Assembly: GCF_008369325.1 (NCBI RefSeq)
Contig: NZ_VOBI01000004.1
Location: 366,499 to 430,498 of the forward strand
Source: Pseudomonas sp. ANT_H12B
Lineage (GTDB): Bacteria; Pseudomonadota; Gammaproteobacteria; Pseudomonadales; Pseudomonadaceae
DNA: 64,000 bases
Direction of reading: 5' to 3'
In this document: in pieces, positions 54,559 through 63,878 of the stretch
How positions within the stretch are numbered: position 1 is the first letter of the stretch
Layout: each line of letters opens with the position of its first letter
Made by a program: the position numbers and the translations under genes
Notes under the pieces: generated by a model
The model's input: only the letters and a program-made list of their open reading frames with translations
The model's database searches: none
What the model was told of the DNA's origin: nothing

Positions 54559-56950
54559 TCATCACGCCGTAGAGAAGACCCAAGCCGAACTGGCTGAACT
54601 GTTCGCCAAGGACCTGAGCACCGGTGTCGGCCGCAGCGTCAAGCACGACAGCGCCACCAAGCACGTGTCCGGCGAAGCGCAGTACATCGACGACCGGCTG
54701 GAATTTCCGAATCAGTTGCATGTTTACGCACGCCTGTCGGACCGCGCCCACGCGAAAATCATCAGCATCGACACCCAGCCTTGCTACGCCTTTGAAGGCG
54801 TGCGCATCGCCATCACCCACAAAGACGTGCCGGGGCTGAAAGACATCGGCCCATTGCTGCCGGGCGATCCGCTGCTGGCCATCGACGACGTACAATTCGT
54901 TGGTCAACCGGTGCTCGCCGTTGCGGCGAAAGACCTGGAAACCGCACGCAAAGCCGCGATGGCCGCGATCATCGAATACGAAGATCTCGAACCGGTACTG
55001 GACGTGGTTGAAGCGCTGCGCAAACGCCACTTCGTGCTCGACAGCCACACGCATCAGCGCGGTGACTCGGCCGGTGCCTTGGCGACTGCCGAGCATCGTA
55101 TCCAGGGCACGTTGCACATTGGCGGCCAGGAACACTTCTACCTCGAAACCCAAATCTCTTCAGTCATGCCGACTGAAGACGGCGGCATGATCGTCTACTG
55201 CTCGACGCAGAACCCCACCGAAGTGCAGAAACTGGTGGCCGAAGTCCTCGACGTATCGATGAACAAAATCGTCGTCGACATGCGCCGCATGGGCGGTGGC
55301 TTCGGTGGCAAGGAAACCCAGGCCGCGAGCCCGGCGTGTCTGTGTGCAGTGATCGCTCACCTCACCGGCCAGCCAACCAAAATGCGTTTGCCGCGGGTCG
55401 AAGACATGCTGATGACCGGCAAGCGTCACCCGTTCTACGTCGAGTACGACGTGGGCTTCGACAGCACCGGTCGCCTGCATGGCATCGCTCTGGAACTGGC
55501 CGGTAACTGCGGTTGCTCGCCGGATCTGTCGGCATCGATTGTTGACCGTGCGATGTTCCACGCCGACAACTCGTACTACCTCGGCGATGCAACCATCAAC
55601 GGTCACCGCTGCAAAACCAACACCGCGTCGAACACCGCTTACCGTGGTTTCGGTGGCCCGCAAGGCATGGTCGCCATTGAAGAAGTGATGGACGCCATCG
55701 CCCGCCATCTGGCCCTCGATCCGCTGGCGGTGCGCAAGGCCAACTACTACGGCAAGACCGAGCGCAACGTCACTCATTACTACCAGACTGTCGAGCACAA
55801 CATGCTCGAGGAAATGACCGCCGAACTCGAAGAAAGCAGCCAGTACGCCGAGCGTCGCGAAGCGATCCGCCGCTACAACGCCAACAGCCCGATCCTGAAA
55901 AAAGGCCTGGCGCTGACCCCGGTTAAATTCGGTATTTCCTTCACCGCTAGCTTCCTCAACCAGGCCGGTGCGCTGATCCATGTCTACACCGACGGCAGCA
56001 TCCACTTGAACCATGGCGGCACCGAAATGGGCCAGGGTCTGAACACCAAAGTCGCGCAGGTCGTGGCCGAAGTGTTCCAGGTGGAAATGGACCGGGTGCA
56101 GATCACCGCGACCAATACCGACAAGGTGCCGAACACCTCGCCGACCGCCGCTTCCAGTGGCGCCGACCTGAACGGTAAAGCCGCGCAGAACGCAGCGGAA
56201 ATCATCAAGAAACGCTTGGTGGAATTCGCCGCGCGACAGTACAAAGTCAGCGAAGAAGACGTGGAATTCCACAACGGCCACGTGCGGGTTCGTGATCACA
56301 TCCTGACTTTCGAAGCGCTGATCCAGCAGGCATATTTCGCCCAGGTTTCGTTGTCGAGCACCGGGTTCTACAAGACCCCGAAAATCTTCTACGACCGCAG
56401 CCAGGCGCGTGGTCGGCCGTTCTATTACTACGCCTTCGGCGCAGCGTGCTGCGAGGTGATCATCGACACCCTGACCGGCGAATACAAAATGCTGCGCACC
56501 GACATCCTCCACGACGTCGGCGACTCACTGAACCCGGCCATCGACATCGGCCAGGTCGAGGGTGGTTTCATCCAGGGCATGGGGTGGCTGACCATGGAAG
56601 AACTGGTGTGGAACAACAAGGGCAAACTGATGACCAACGGCCCGGCCAGCTACAAGATCCCGGCGGTGGCGGACATGCCGCTGGACCTGCGGGTGAAACT
56701 GGTTGAAAACCGCAAGAACCCCGAAGACACCGTGTTCCATTCCAAGGCTGTGGGCGAGCCACCGTTCATGCTCGGCATCGCCGCGTGGTGTGCGATCAAG
56801 GACGCCGTGGCGAGCCTCGGTGACTACAAACATCAACCGAACATCGACGCACCGGCGACGCCGGAGCGGGTGTTGTGGGGCTGTGAGCAGATGCGCCAGT
56901 TGAAGGTGGCGAAGGCTGTTGAAGTTAAACCAGAGTTGGTTTCGCTCTAG
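54551..56950 (+). CDS. xdhB: Xanthine dehydrogenase molybdopterin subunit XdhB
   Basis: 799 residues binding the molybdenum cofactor; hydroxylates hypoxanthine and xanthine to uric acid. Seen: GGQEHFYLETQ, MGGGFGGKETQA, NTAYRGFGGPQG (Arg binding substrate), GGTEMGQGLNTK and the C-terminal KAVGEPPFMLGIAAW containing the catalytic Glu. Followed by a REPIN and then xdhC. Confidence 0.97.
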   Translation: MSNHHAVEKTQAELAELFAKDLSTGVGRSVKHDSATKHVSGEAQYIDDRLEFPNQLHVYARLSDRAHAKIISIDTQPCYAFEGVRIAITHKDVPGLKDIGPLLPGDPLLAIDDVQFVGQPVLAVAAKDLETARKAAMAAIIEYEDLEPVLDVVEALRKRHFVLDSHTHQRGDSAGALATAEHRIQGTLHIGGQEHFYLETQISSVMPTEDGGMIVYCSTQNPTEVQKLVAEVLDVSMNKIVVDMRRMGGGFGGKETQAASPACLCAVIAHLTGQPTKMRLPRVEDMLMTGKRHPFYVEYDVGFDSTGRLHGIALELAGNCGCSPDLSASIVDRAMFHADNSYYLGDATINGHRCKTNTASNTAYRGFGGPQGMVAIEEVMDAIARHLALDPLAVRKANYYGKTERNVTHYYQTVEHNMLEEMTAELEESSQYAERREAIRRYNANSPILKKGLALTPVKFGISFTASFLNQAGALIHVYTDGSIHLNHGGTEMGQGLNTKVAQVVAEVFQVEMDRVQITATNTDKVPNTSPTAASSGADLNGKAAQNAAEIIKKRLVEFAARQYKVSEEDVEFHNGHVRVRDHILTFEALIQQAYFAQVSLSSTGFYKTPKIFYDRSQARGRPFYYYAFGAACCEVIIDTLTGEYKMLRTDILHDVGDSLNPAIDIGQVEGGFIQGMGWLTMEELVWNNKGKLMTNGPASYKIPAVADMPLDLRVKLVENRKNPEDTVFHSKAVGEPPFMLGIAAWCAIKDAVASLGDYKHQPNIDAPATPERVLWGCEQMRQLKVAKAVEVKPELVSL

Positions 56951-56964
56951 ACCGAGGCGCGTCC

Positions 56965-57057
56965 AATCGCCAGCAGGCTGGCTCCCACAGGATTTGCGTT
57001 GTATCCAGATTGTGTGGACACCACAGACCCTGTGGGAGCTAGCCTGCTAGCGATGGC
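56965..57057. repeat. REPIN between xdhB and xdhC
   Basis: ATCGCCAGCAGGCTGGCTCC and inverse GGAGCTAGCCTGCTAGCGAT about 50 bp apart. Slight sequence drift from the copies at 8833 and 16617, with compensatory changes that keep the stems. Confidence 0.88.
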
Positions 57058-57090
57058 GGACTGACAGACAACAGAAATGTTGAGGTGAAT

Positions 57091-57936
57091 ATGTACAACT
57101 GGATCGACGCCCTCGCCGACCTGCAATCCCAGGGTGAACCCTGCGTGTTGGTGACCATCATCGAAGAGCTCGGCTCGACGCCGCGTAACGCCGGCTCGAA
57201 GATGGTCATCAGCGCCAGCCAGACCTTCGACACCATCGGTGGCGGGCATCTGGAATACAAGGCCATGCAGATCGGCCGGGAGATGCTTGCCAGCGGCAAG
57301 CAGGACACGCACCTTGAGCGCTTCAGCCTCGGTGCCAGCCTGGGCCAGTGCTGCGGTGGCGTGACCGTGTTGCTGTTCGAACCGATGGGCCAGGTCCAGG
57401 CGCAGATCGCAGTATTCGGCGCCGGTCATGTCGGCCGCGCGCTGGTGCCGCTGCTCGCCAGCCTGCCCTGCCGGGTGCGCTGGATTGACTCGCGGGAAGC
57501 GCAATTCCCGGAACAGGTCCCCCACGGCGTGCGCAAGATCGTCAGCGAAGAACCGGTGGACGAAATCGATGACCTGCCCGCCGGCAGCTACTGCATCGTC
57601 ATGACCCACAATCACCAGCTCGACCTAGAACTCACCGCCGCGATCCTCAAGCGCAACGACTTCGCCTACTTCGGCCTGATCGGTTCGAAGACCAAACGGG
57701 TGAAGTTCGAACACCGTCTGCGTGACCGTGGTTTCGACAGCGCCGTGCTGCAACGCATGCGCTGTCCGATGGGCATCGGCGAAGTCAAAGGCAAGTTGCC
57801 TGTGGAAATCGCCATCTCCATCGCCGGCGAAATCATCGCCACCTATAACGCGAATTTCGGCCAGCACATCGCCAGCGCCGGATCATCGATCGCCAAACTG
57901 CTGCCTGCTTCACGCCGCAGCCAAGCTACCCATTGA
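57091..57936 (+). CDS. xdhC: Xanthine dehydrogenase accessory protein XdhC
   Basis: 281 residues. XdhC inserts sulfurated molybdenum cofactor into XdhB. N-terminal XdhC/CoxI segment (EELGSTPRNAGSKMVI, CCGGVTVLLFEPM) and C-terminal Rossmann domain (VFGAGHVGRALVP, MTHNHQLDLELTAAIL). ATG 57091 has GAGGTG at proper spacing; a GTG at 57085 in frame is less likely. Ends 8 bp before guaD. Confidence 0.95.
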   Translation: MYNWIDALADLQSQGEPCVLVTIIEELGSTPRNAGSKMVISASQTFDTIGGGHLEYKAMQIGREMLASGKQDTHLERFSLGASLGQCCGGVTVLLFEPMGQVQAQIAVFGAGHVGRALVPLLASLPCRVRWIDSREAQFPEQVPHGVRKIVSEEPVDEIDDLPAGSYCIVMTHNHQLDLELTAAILKRNDFAYFGLIGSKTKRVKFEHRLRDRGFDSAVLQRMRCPMGIGEVKGKLPVEIAISIAGEIIATYNANFGQHIASAGSSIAKLLPASRRSQATH

Positions 57937-57944
57937 GAACTCCC

Positions 57945-59249
57945 ATGCCTCTGACTCGCAAAGCCTACCGCGCCGCCATTTTGCACAGCATCGCCGACCC
58001 TGCCGAAGTGGGCATCGAAGCCTCGTATGAATACTTCGAAGACGGCCTGCTGGTGGTCGATAACGGCAAGATCAGCGCCGTCGGCCACGCGTCCGATCTG
58101 CTGGCAACCTTGCCGGCTGACGTCGAGATCACTCATTACCAGGACGCGCTGATCACCCCTGGCTTTATCGACACCCACATTCACCTGCCACAAACCGGCA
58201 TGGTCGGTGCCTACGGCGAACAGCTGCTGGACTGGCTCAACACCTACACCTTCCCGTGCGAAAGCCAGTTCTCCGACAAGGCTCACGCTGACGAAGTCGC
58301 CGACATTTTCATCAAGGAACTGCTGCGCAACGGCACCACCACCGCGCTGGTCTTCGGCAGCGTGCATCCGCAATCGGTCAACTCGTTCTTCGAGGCTGCC
58401 GAGCAGCTGGACCTGCGCATGATTGCCGGCAAGGTGATGATGGACCGCAACGCACCGGACTACCTGACCGATACCGCAGAATCGAGCTACGTCGAAAGCA
58501 AGGCGCTGATCGAACGCTGGCACGGCAAAGGTCGTTTGCATTACGCCGTCACTCCGCGCTTCGCCCCGACCAGCACTCCGGAACAACTGACCCTCGCCGG
58601 CCAGCTGCTCGGTGAATACCCGGACCTGTACATGCAGACCCACATCAGTGAGAACCTCAAGGAAGTCGAGTGGGTCAAGGAGCTGTTCCCGGAGCGCAAG
58701 GGCTACCTCGACGTCTACGATCACTACCAATTGCTGGGCGAGCGCTCGGTGTTCGCCCATGGCGTGCACCTGTGCGACGACGAGTGCGCGCGGCTGGCAG
58801 AGACTGGCTCGGCGATTGCGTTCTGCCCGACCTCGAACTTCTTCCTCGGCAGCGGTTTGTTCAACCTGCCGATGGCCGAGAAGCACAAATTGAATGTCGG
58901 TTTGGGCACGGACGTCGGTGGCGGCACCAGTTTCTCGCTGCTGCAAACGTTGAACGAAGCGTACAAGGTCATGCAGATGCAAGGTGCGCGCCTGAGCCCG
59001 TTCAAATCGCTGTACCTGGCGACCCTCGGCGGTGCGCGGGCGCTGCGTCTGGAAGACAAGATCGGCACTTTGCATGCGGGCACCGATGCTGACTTCCTGG
59101 TGCTGGACTACAACGCCACGCCGCTGCTCAGCTATCGCTTGAAGCAGGCCAATAACATTGCCGAGACGTTGTTTGTATTGATGACGCTGGGCGACGACCG
59201 GACGGTGTTGCAGACATATGCGGCGGGGAATCAGGTGCATCAGCGCTAA
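57945..59249 (+). CDS. guaD: Guanine deaminase GuaD
   Basis: 434-residue amidohydrolase that deaminates guanine to xanthine, the substrate of XdhAB. Metal-site motifs: TPGFIDTHIHLPQ, THISENLKEVEWV, FAHGVHLCDDE and GLGTDVGGGTSFSL (metal Asp). Start 57945 (MPLTRKAYRAAI) suits the family; TTG 57933 is open upstream but unlikely. Last gene of the purine operon; strong terminator follows. Confidence 0.96.
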   Translation: MPLTRKAYRAAILHSIADPAEVGIEASYEYFEDGLLVVDNGKISAVGHASDLLATLPADVEITHYQDALITPGFIDTHIHLPQTGMVGAYGEQLLDWLNTYTFPCESQFSDKAHADEVADIFIKELLRNGTTTALVFGSVHPQSVNSFFEAAEQLDLRMIAGKVMMDRNAPDYLTDTAESSYVESKALIERWHGKGRLHYAVTPRFAPTSTPEQLTLAGQLLGEYPDLYMQTHISENLKEVEWVKELFPERKGYLDVYDHYQLLGERSVFAHGVHLCDDECARLAETGSAIAFCPTSNFFLGSGLFNLPMAEKHKLNVGLGTDVGGGTSFSLLQTLNEAYKVMQMQGARLSPFKSLYLATLGGARALRLEDKIGTLHAGTDADFLVLDYNATPLLSYRLKQANNIAETLFVLMTLGDDRTVLQTYAAGNQVHQR

Positions 59250-59264
59250 GATTTTCGCCGGCAT

Positions 59265-59303
59265 AAAAAATCCCCCGTAGCGTTATAGCCCGGGGGATTT
59301 TTA
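59265..59303 (+). terminator. Terminator after guaD
   Basis: AAAAATCCCCCG ... CGGGGGATTTTTATTT, GC-rich stem with T-run; usable in both directions between convergent genes. Confidence 0.92.
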
Positions 59304-59305
59304 TT

Positions 59306-59420
59306 TGATCGTTCCCACGCTCCGCGTGGGAATGCAGCCCGGGACGCTCCGCGTCCCAATCCAGAGCCGAACGCAGAGCGTCCATTGAGGCATTCCCACG
59401 CAGAGCGTGGGAACGATCAG
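59306..59420. repeat. Double REP-like element
   Basis: GATCGTTCCCACGCTCCGCG at the left and CGCAGAGCGTGGGAACGATC at the right with internal GACGC palindromes; same arrangement as 45010-45122. Confidence 0.88.
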
Positions 59421-59430
59421 CGTCAGGTAG

Positions 59431-60195
59431 TCAGAGTTTCGCGACCGGCCGCCCTGGCTTCTTGCTCTGCAACAAATGCGAAAACACCGCATGCAAATCA
59501 TCCGACGCGCTTTCTTCGTCGAGGTTGAGTTTGCTGTCGATGTGATCCATGTGATGCATCATCAGGTTCACCGCCAACTCACCGTCCCGCGCTTCGATCG
59601 CATTGATCAGTTGGGTGTGCTCATCGTAAGAACAGTGGGAGCGATTGCCGCTTTCGTACTGGGCGATGATCAACGACGTCTGGGACACCAGGCTGCGCTG
59701 GAAGCTGATCAGCGGGGCATTTTTCGCCGCTTCAGCCAGTTTGAGGTGGAATTCGCCCGACAGACGGATACCGGCACCGCGATCGCCCCGGGAAAAGCTG
59801 TCGCGTTCGTCGTCGACCATTTGACGCAACTCGGCAATCTGCTCGGCAGTGGCGTGTTGCACGGCCAACTCAGTGATTGCCCGCTCCACCAGACGTCGTG
59901 CGAGGAACACCTGACGGGCCTCTTCGACACTTGGGCTGGAGACGACAGCGCCGCGGTTCGGACGCAGCAACACCACGCCTTCATGGGCCAGACGCGACAG
60001 CGCGCGGCGAATGATGGTGCGGCTGACCCCGAAAATTTCCCCCAGCGCTTCTTCGCTCAACTTTGTGCCGGGCGCCAGACGCTGCTCGAGAATGGCCTCG
60101 AAGATATGCGCATAGACAATATCGTCCTGGGTACCGCTGCGGCCGGTTTTGCCTGTTCGCGGTTGTTTCTTTAGGGGCTGCAACTGTTCGTTCAT
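59431..60195 (-). CDS. GntR-family (FCD) regulator
   Basis: 254 residues. Winged HTH (LAPGTKLSEEALGEIFGVSR, TIIRRALSRLAHEGVVLLRP) and FCD ligand-binding domain with metal-type residues (GEFHLKLAEAA, DEHTQLINAIEARD). Start 60195 (MNEQLQPLKKQ); upstream codons are repetitive REP translation. Divergent from the BenE-family transporter gene, so it may control that gene or the purine operon. Confidence 0.9.
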   Translation of the reverse strand: MNEQLQPLKKQPRTGKTGRSGTQDDIVYAHIFEAILEQRLAPGTKLSEEALGEIFGVSRTIIRRALSRLAHEGVVLLRPNRGAVVSSPSVEEARQVFLARRLVERAITELAVQHATAEQIAELRQMVDDERDSFSRGDRGAGIRLSGEFHLKLAEAAKNAPLISFQRSLVSQTSLIIAQYESGNRSHCSYDEHTQLINAIEARDGELAVNLMMHHMDHIDSKLNLDEESASDDLHAVFSHLLQSKKPGRPVAKL

Positions 60196-60410
60196 GGGCA
60201 CTCGAGTCGGGAGAACTGCGGCGAATTGACCGTGACTGTAATACGGCACAGTGGGTCGCTGGCAAGTATCGCGTAAAAAACACTGCGATTGTACACAATG
60301 GTTGGTGGCAACACGACTGTACGGCTGTTTGCGGCCCCGGCTGTATTGCAATGGTTGGTTACTTTTGAGTTTAGGCTTGATCGCAGAATCCGCCGATCGA
60401 ACGCAATTCC

Positions 60411-60503
60411 CTGTGGGAGCGTGGCTTGCCCGCGAAGACGGCGTGTCAGTCAACGTCGATGTTGAATGTGCTGACGCCTTCGCGGGCAAGCCACGCTCCC
60501 ACA
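60411..60503. repeat. REPIN upstream of transporter gene
   Basis: CTGTGGGAGCGTGGCTTGCC and inverse GGCAAGCCACGCTCCCACA about 50 bp apart, GGCTTGCC subtype. Confidence 0.88.
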
Positions 60504-60554
60504 AGGCTCAGCGGCGTTTCGGACATCTTTATCAGAACAAGGAACACCGCTGTC

Positions 60555-61745
60555 ATGAACGACGCCACGCACACGCAGCTTCGCCCACTGGCCGACACGT
60601 CGCCCTCGGCCATTGTCGCCGGGTTCATCGCGATGATGACCGGTTACACCAGTTCACTGGTCCTGATGTTCCAGGCGGGGCAAGCGGCAGGCCTGACCAG
60701 TGGGCAGATTTCGTCGTGGATCTGGGCGATTTCGATTGGCATGGCGGTGTGCTCGATCGGCCTGTCCCTGCGTTATCGCACGCCGATCACCATTGCCTGG
60801 TCGACGCCTGGTGCGGCGTTGCTGATTACCAGCCTGGGCGGCGTGACATACGGCGAAGCCATCGGCGCCTACATTACCTGCGCAGTGCTGGTGACGGTTT
60901 GTGGTTTGACCGGCAGCTTCGAACGGCTGGTGAGAAAGATTCCGGCTTCATTGGCCGCCGCCCTGCTGGCGGGGATTCTGTTCAAGATCGGCAGTGAAAT
61001 CTTCGTCGCCGCACAGCATCGCACCGCGCTGGTTCTGGGCATGTTCTTCACCTACCTTGTGGTCAAACGCCTGTCACCGCGTTATGCCGTGCTGGCCGCG
61101 TTGTTGATCGGTACGGCGCTGTCGGGGTTCATGGGCTTGCTGGACTTCAGCGGTTTCCACCTGGAAGTGGCGACGCCGGTCTGGACCACGCCGCACTTCT
61201 CCCTGGCCGCGACCATCAGCATCGGCATTCCGCTGTTTGTCGTGGCAATGACCTCGCAGAACATGCCCGGCATCGCCGTGTTACGCGCCGACGGTTACAC
61301 CGTGCCGGCCTCGCCGCTGATCACCACCACGGGCATCGCTTCGTTGCTGCTGGCGCCGTTCGGTTCCCACGGGATCAACCTGGCGGCCATCAGCGCGGCG
61401 ATTTGCACCGGGCCGCATGCCCATGAGGATCGCAACAAGCGCTACACGGCGGCCGTCTGGTGCGGGATTTTCTACGGGATCGCCGGGGTGTTCGGCGCGA
61501 CGCTGGCGGCGCTGTTTGCCGCGCTACCGAAAGAATTGGTGCTGTCGATTGCAGCGCTGGCGTTGTTCGGCTCGATCATCAATGGCTTGAGCATCGCCAT
61601 GAGCGAAGTGAAGGAACGTGAAGCGGCGCTGATTACCTTTATGGTCACGGCGTCGGGGCTGACGCTGTTTTCCATCGGTTCGGCGTTCTGGGGGATTGTG
61701 GCGGGGGTGTTGACGTTGGTGATCTTGAACTGGCGTAAAGCCTGA
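60555..61745 (+). CDS. BenE-family proton symporter
   Basis: 396-residue membrane protein with 11-12 helices of the BenE (benzoate/H+ symporter) family; GYTSSLVLMFQAGQAAGLT near the N-terminus and TPGAALL, TSQNMPGIAVLRADGY are family-like stretches. The substrate may be an aromatic acid, but the adjacent purine-degradation operon makes another ligand possible. Start 60555; a frame open upstream runs through the REPIN. Confidence 0.88.
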   Translation: MNDATHTQLRPLADTSPSAIVAGFIAMMTGYTSSLVLMFQAGQAAGLTSGQISSWIWAISIGMAVCSIGLSLRYRTPITIAWSTPGAALLITSLGGVTYGEAIGAYITCAVLVTVCGLTGSFERLVRKIPASLAAALLAGILFKIGSEIFVAAQHRTALVLGMFFTYLVVKRLSPRYAVLAALLIGTALSGFMGLLDFSGFHLEVATPVWTTPHFSLAATISIGIPLFVVAMTSQNMPGIAVLRADGYTVPASPLITTTGIASLLLAPFGSHGINLAAISAAICTGPHAHEDRNKRYTAAVWCGIFYGIAGVFGATLAALFAALPKELVLSIAALALFGSIINGLSIAMSEVKEREAALITFMVTASGLTLFSIGSAFWGIVAGVLTLVILNWRKA

Positions 61746-61766
61746 AAAGCAAAAGATCTTCCGGAC

Positions 61767-61802
61767 ATAAAAAAACGGCGGCCCTTGGGCCGCCGTTTTT
61801 TA
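61767..61802. terminator. Bidirectional terminator
   Basis: AAAAAACGGCGGCCC-TTG-GGCCGCCGTTTTTT between convergent genes. Confidence 0.93.
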
Positions 61803-61807
61803 CAACA

Positions 61808-62152
61808 TCAAGCTACCGGATTGATCGGCTTTTCCGGGTACCAGACGTCGATCAGCGGGCTGACAGTCGCTTCAGTCAGTTCGCTGCGGCCTTTGAGCCA
61901 GGCTTCAACAGCAGCACGCTGCTCTTCGGAAACCGAGCCACGCTTCTGCAGGCAAACCAGACCGAAGTCGTCGCCGCCAACATAACCCAGACCGTTGGCT
62001 TCCATGGCTTCTTTCAGGAACGCGTCGAGGAAAGCATCAATGGCTTCATCAGCCAAATCTTCTTTGAAATCCAGGTTCAGTTCGAAACCCAGCTCTTGAA
62101 ATTCATCGACGCACAGTTTTTTGCGCAGACGCTGGGAACGGTTAGTCGCCAT
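61808..62152 (-). CDS. YggL-family (DUF469) ribosome-associated-type protein
   Basis: 114 residues; MATNRSQRLRKKLCVDEFQE and LGYVGGDDFGLVCLQKRGSV are typical of the YggL/DUF469 family, reported to associate with the 50S subunit. Start 62152; five further residues upstream are in frame but not family-like. Single gene with a terminator at its end. Confidence 0.92.
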   Translation of the reverse strand: MATNRSQRLRKKLCVDEFQELGFELNLDFKEDLADEAIDAFLDAFLKEAMEANGLGYVGGDDFGLVCLQKRGSVSEEQRAAVEAWLKGRSELTEATVSPLIDVWYPEKPINPVA

Positions 62153-62386
62153 TGGAACAATCCTCATAAGTAATAACGGGCGGCACTTTAGCAGTTTAAG
62201 ACGCCGATTGCCCGTCTCTCGGCAGTGCCACGCCTACCGTCGGTAAAAAAATAGCGGATTAGGTGACCAGGGCACGGCACAAGCCGCTACACCTTGGGGC
62301 ATAATGCCGACACTTTCGTGACCACTGAGGGATTTCATTTTCATGCCCTCGTCTTTTTCCCCCTCGGCTGTAGGGTTTTATTTCAC

Positions 62387-63847
62387 ATGATCAAATCTTT
62401 GCGTCCATTGTTGTTGGCCGGTTTTCTTCTCCCTCTGGCCTTCCCCGTTTCCTCCGCTCCCATTAATACCGGCCTGACGCCTAATGTAGAAAAGGCCCTC
62501 AAGGCCAGCAAGTTGCAGGACAACGCTCTGTCGCTGGTGCTGATCCCGCTGAACGGTCCTGGCACCCCGACTATTTTCAACGCTGATGTCTCCGTCAACC
62601 CGGCCTCGACCATGAAGCTGGTCACCACTTACGCCGCGCTGGAAATGCTCGGCCCGAACCACCAGTGGAAAACCGAGTTCTACACCGACGGCACCCTGAG
62701 CGGCGGCATCCTTAACGGTAACCTCTACCTCAAGGGTGGCGGTGATCCGAAGCTGAACATGGAAAAACTCTGGCTGCTGATGCGTGACCTGCGCGCCAAC
62801 GGCGTGACACAAATCACCGGCGACCTGGTGCTGGACCGCAACTTCTTCGTGCAACCTCAGCTGCCGGTGTTCAACGACGACGGCAATGACGACAACAAAC
62901 CGTTCCTGGTCAAACCCGATTCGCTGATGGTCAACCTCAAGGCCCTGCGTTTTGTGGCGCGTAACGACAACGGTCGGGTGCTGGTGTCAGTGGAACCGCC
63001 GATTGCCACCATTCGCATCGAAAACCAGGTCAAGGCCGTCAATTCCAAGCAATGCACCGGCGGCGTGCGCTACAACCCGGTGACCCAGGCCGATGGCAGC
63101 GTGACCGTGACCGTCGGCGGTCAGTTGGGCGATGGCTGCAGCTCCCAGACTTACCTGTCGCTGCTCGACCACGCGACCTACACCGCCGGCGCCGTGCGGG
63201 CGATCTGGAAGGAGCTGGGCGGCAGCATTCAGGGCACGGACCGTCTGGCGCCAACCCCAAAAAACGCCAAGGTCCTGGCTCGAGCCTTCTCGCCGGACCT
63301 GGCGGAAATCATCCGCGACATCAACAAATACAGTAACAACACCATGGCCCAGCAACTGTTCCTGAGCCTGGGTCAGCAGTTCCGTACCGAAGCCGACGGT
63401 GATGATGCCAAGGCTGCGCAACGTGTCGTGCGTCAGTGGCTGGCGAAGAAAGGCATTACCGCGCCGCACCTGGTCATGGAGAACGGCTCCGGGCTGTCCC
63501 GTGCCGAACGTGTGAGTGCGCGTGAAATGGCCTCGATGCTGCAAGCCGCGTGGCGTAGCCCGTACGCCGCCGAGTTCATCAGCTCGATGCCGATTGCCGG
63601 TACCGACGGCACCATGCGTAAGCGCCTGAAGACCACCGCGATGCGCGGTGAAGCCCACGTCAAGACCGGCACCCTCAACACCGTGCGGGCGATCTCCGGC
63701 TACAGCCGCGACATCAACGGCAATACCTGGGCGGTGGTGGCAATCCTCAACGACAAGGCACCGTTTGGCGCGTCCTCGGTACTGGATCAAGTGCTGCTGG
63801 ACCTGTATCGCCAGCCGAAACTGCCGGAAACGGCTTCGGTGTTGTAA
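62387..63847 (+). CDS. dacB: D-alanyl-D-alanine carboxypeptidase/endopeptidase PBP4
   Basis: 486-residue periplasmic penicillin-binding protein (S13 family) that cleaves D-Ala-D-Ala and peptide cross-links. Signal peptide (SLRPLLLAGFLLPLAFPVSS). Catalytic motifs Ser74-Thr-Met-Lys77 (NPASTMKLVT), SNN in NKYSNNTMAQ and KTG in HVKTGTLNT. Start 62387 chosen for the signal peptide; the frame is open to 62294. Confidence 0.95.
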   Translation: MIKSLRPLLLAGFLLPLAFPVSSAPINTGLTPNVEKALKASKLQDNALSLVLIPLNGPGTPTIFNADVSVNPASTMKLVTTYAALEMLGPNHQWKTEFYTDGTLSGGILNGNLYLKGGGDPKLNMEKLWLLMRDLRANGVTQITGDLVLDRNFFVQPQLPVFNDDGNDDNKPFLVKPDSLMVNLKALRFVARNDNGRVLVSVEPPIATIRIENQVKAVNSKQCTGGVRYNPVTQADGSVTVTVGGQLGDGCSSQTYLSLLDHATYTAGAVRAIWKELGGSIQGTDRLAPTPKNAKVLARAFSPDLAEIIRDINKYSNNTMAQQLFLSLGQQFRTEADGDDAKAAQRVVRQWLAKKGITAPHLVMENGSGLSRAERVSAREMASMLQAAWRSPYAAEFISSMPIAGTDGTMRKRLKTTAMRGEAHVKTGTLNTVRAISGYSRDINGNTWAVVAILNDKAPFGASSVLDQVLLDLYRQPKLPETASVL

Positions 63848-63858
63848 CCCCCAACCTG

Positions 63859-63878
63859 ATCGTTCCCACGCTCTGAAC
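63859..63878. repeat. REP element cut by an insertion sequence
   Basis: GATCGTTCCCACGCTCTG is the left half of the REP type seen at 18503 and 45010, but it breaks off where the IS3-like end begins; the right half is outside the window. Confidence 0.7.
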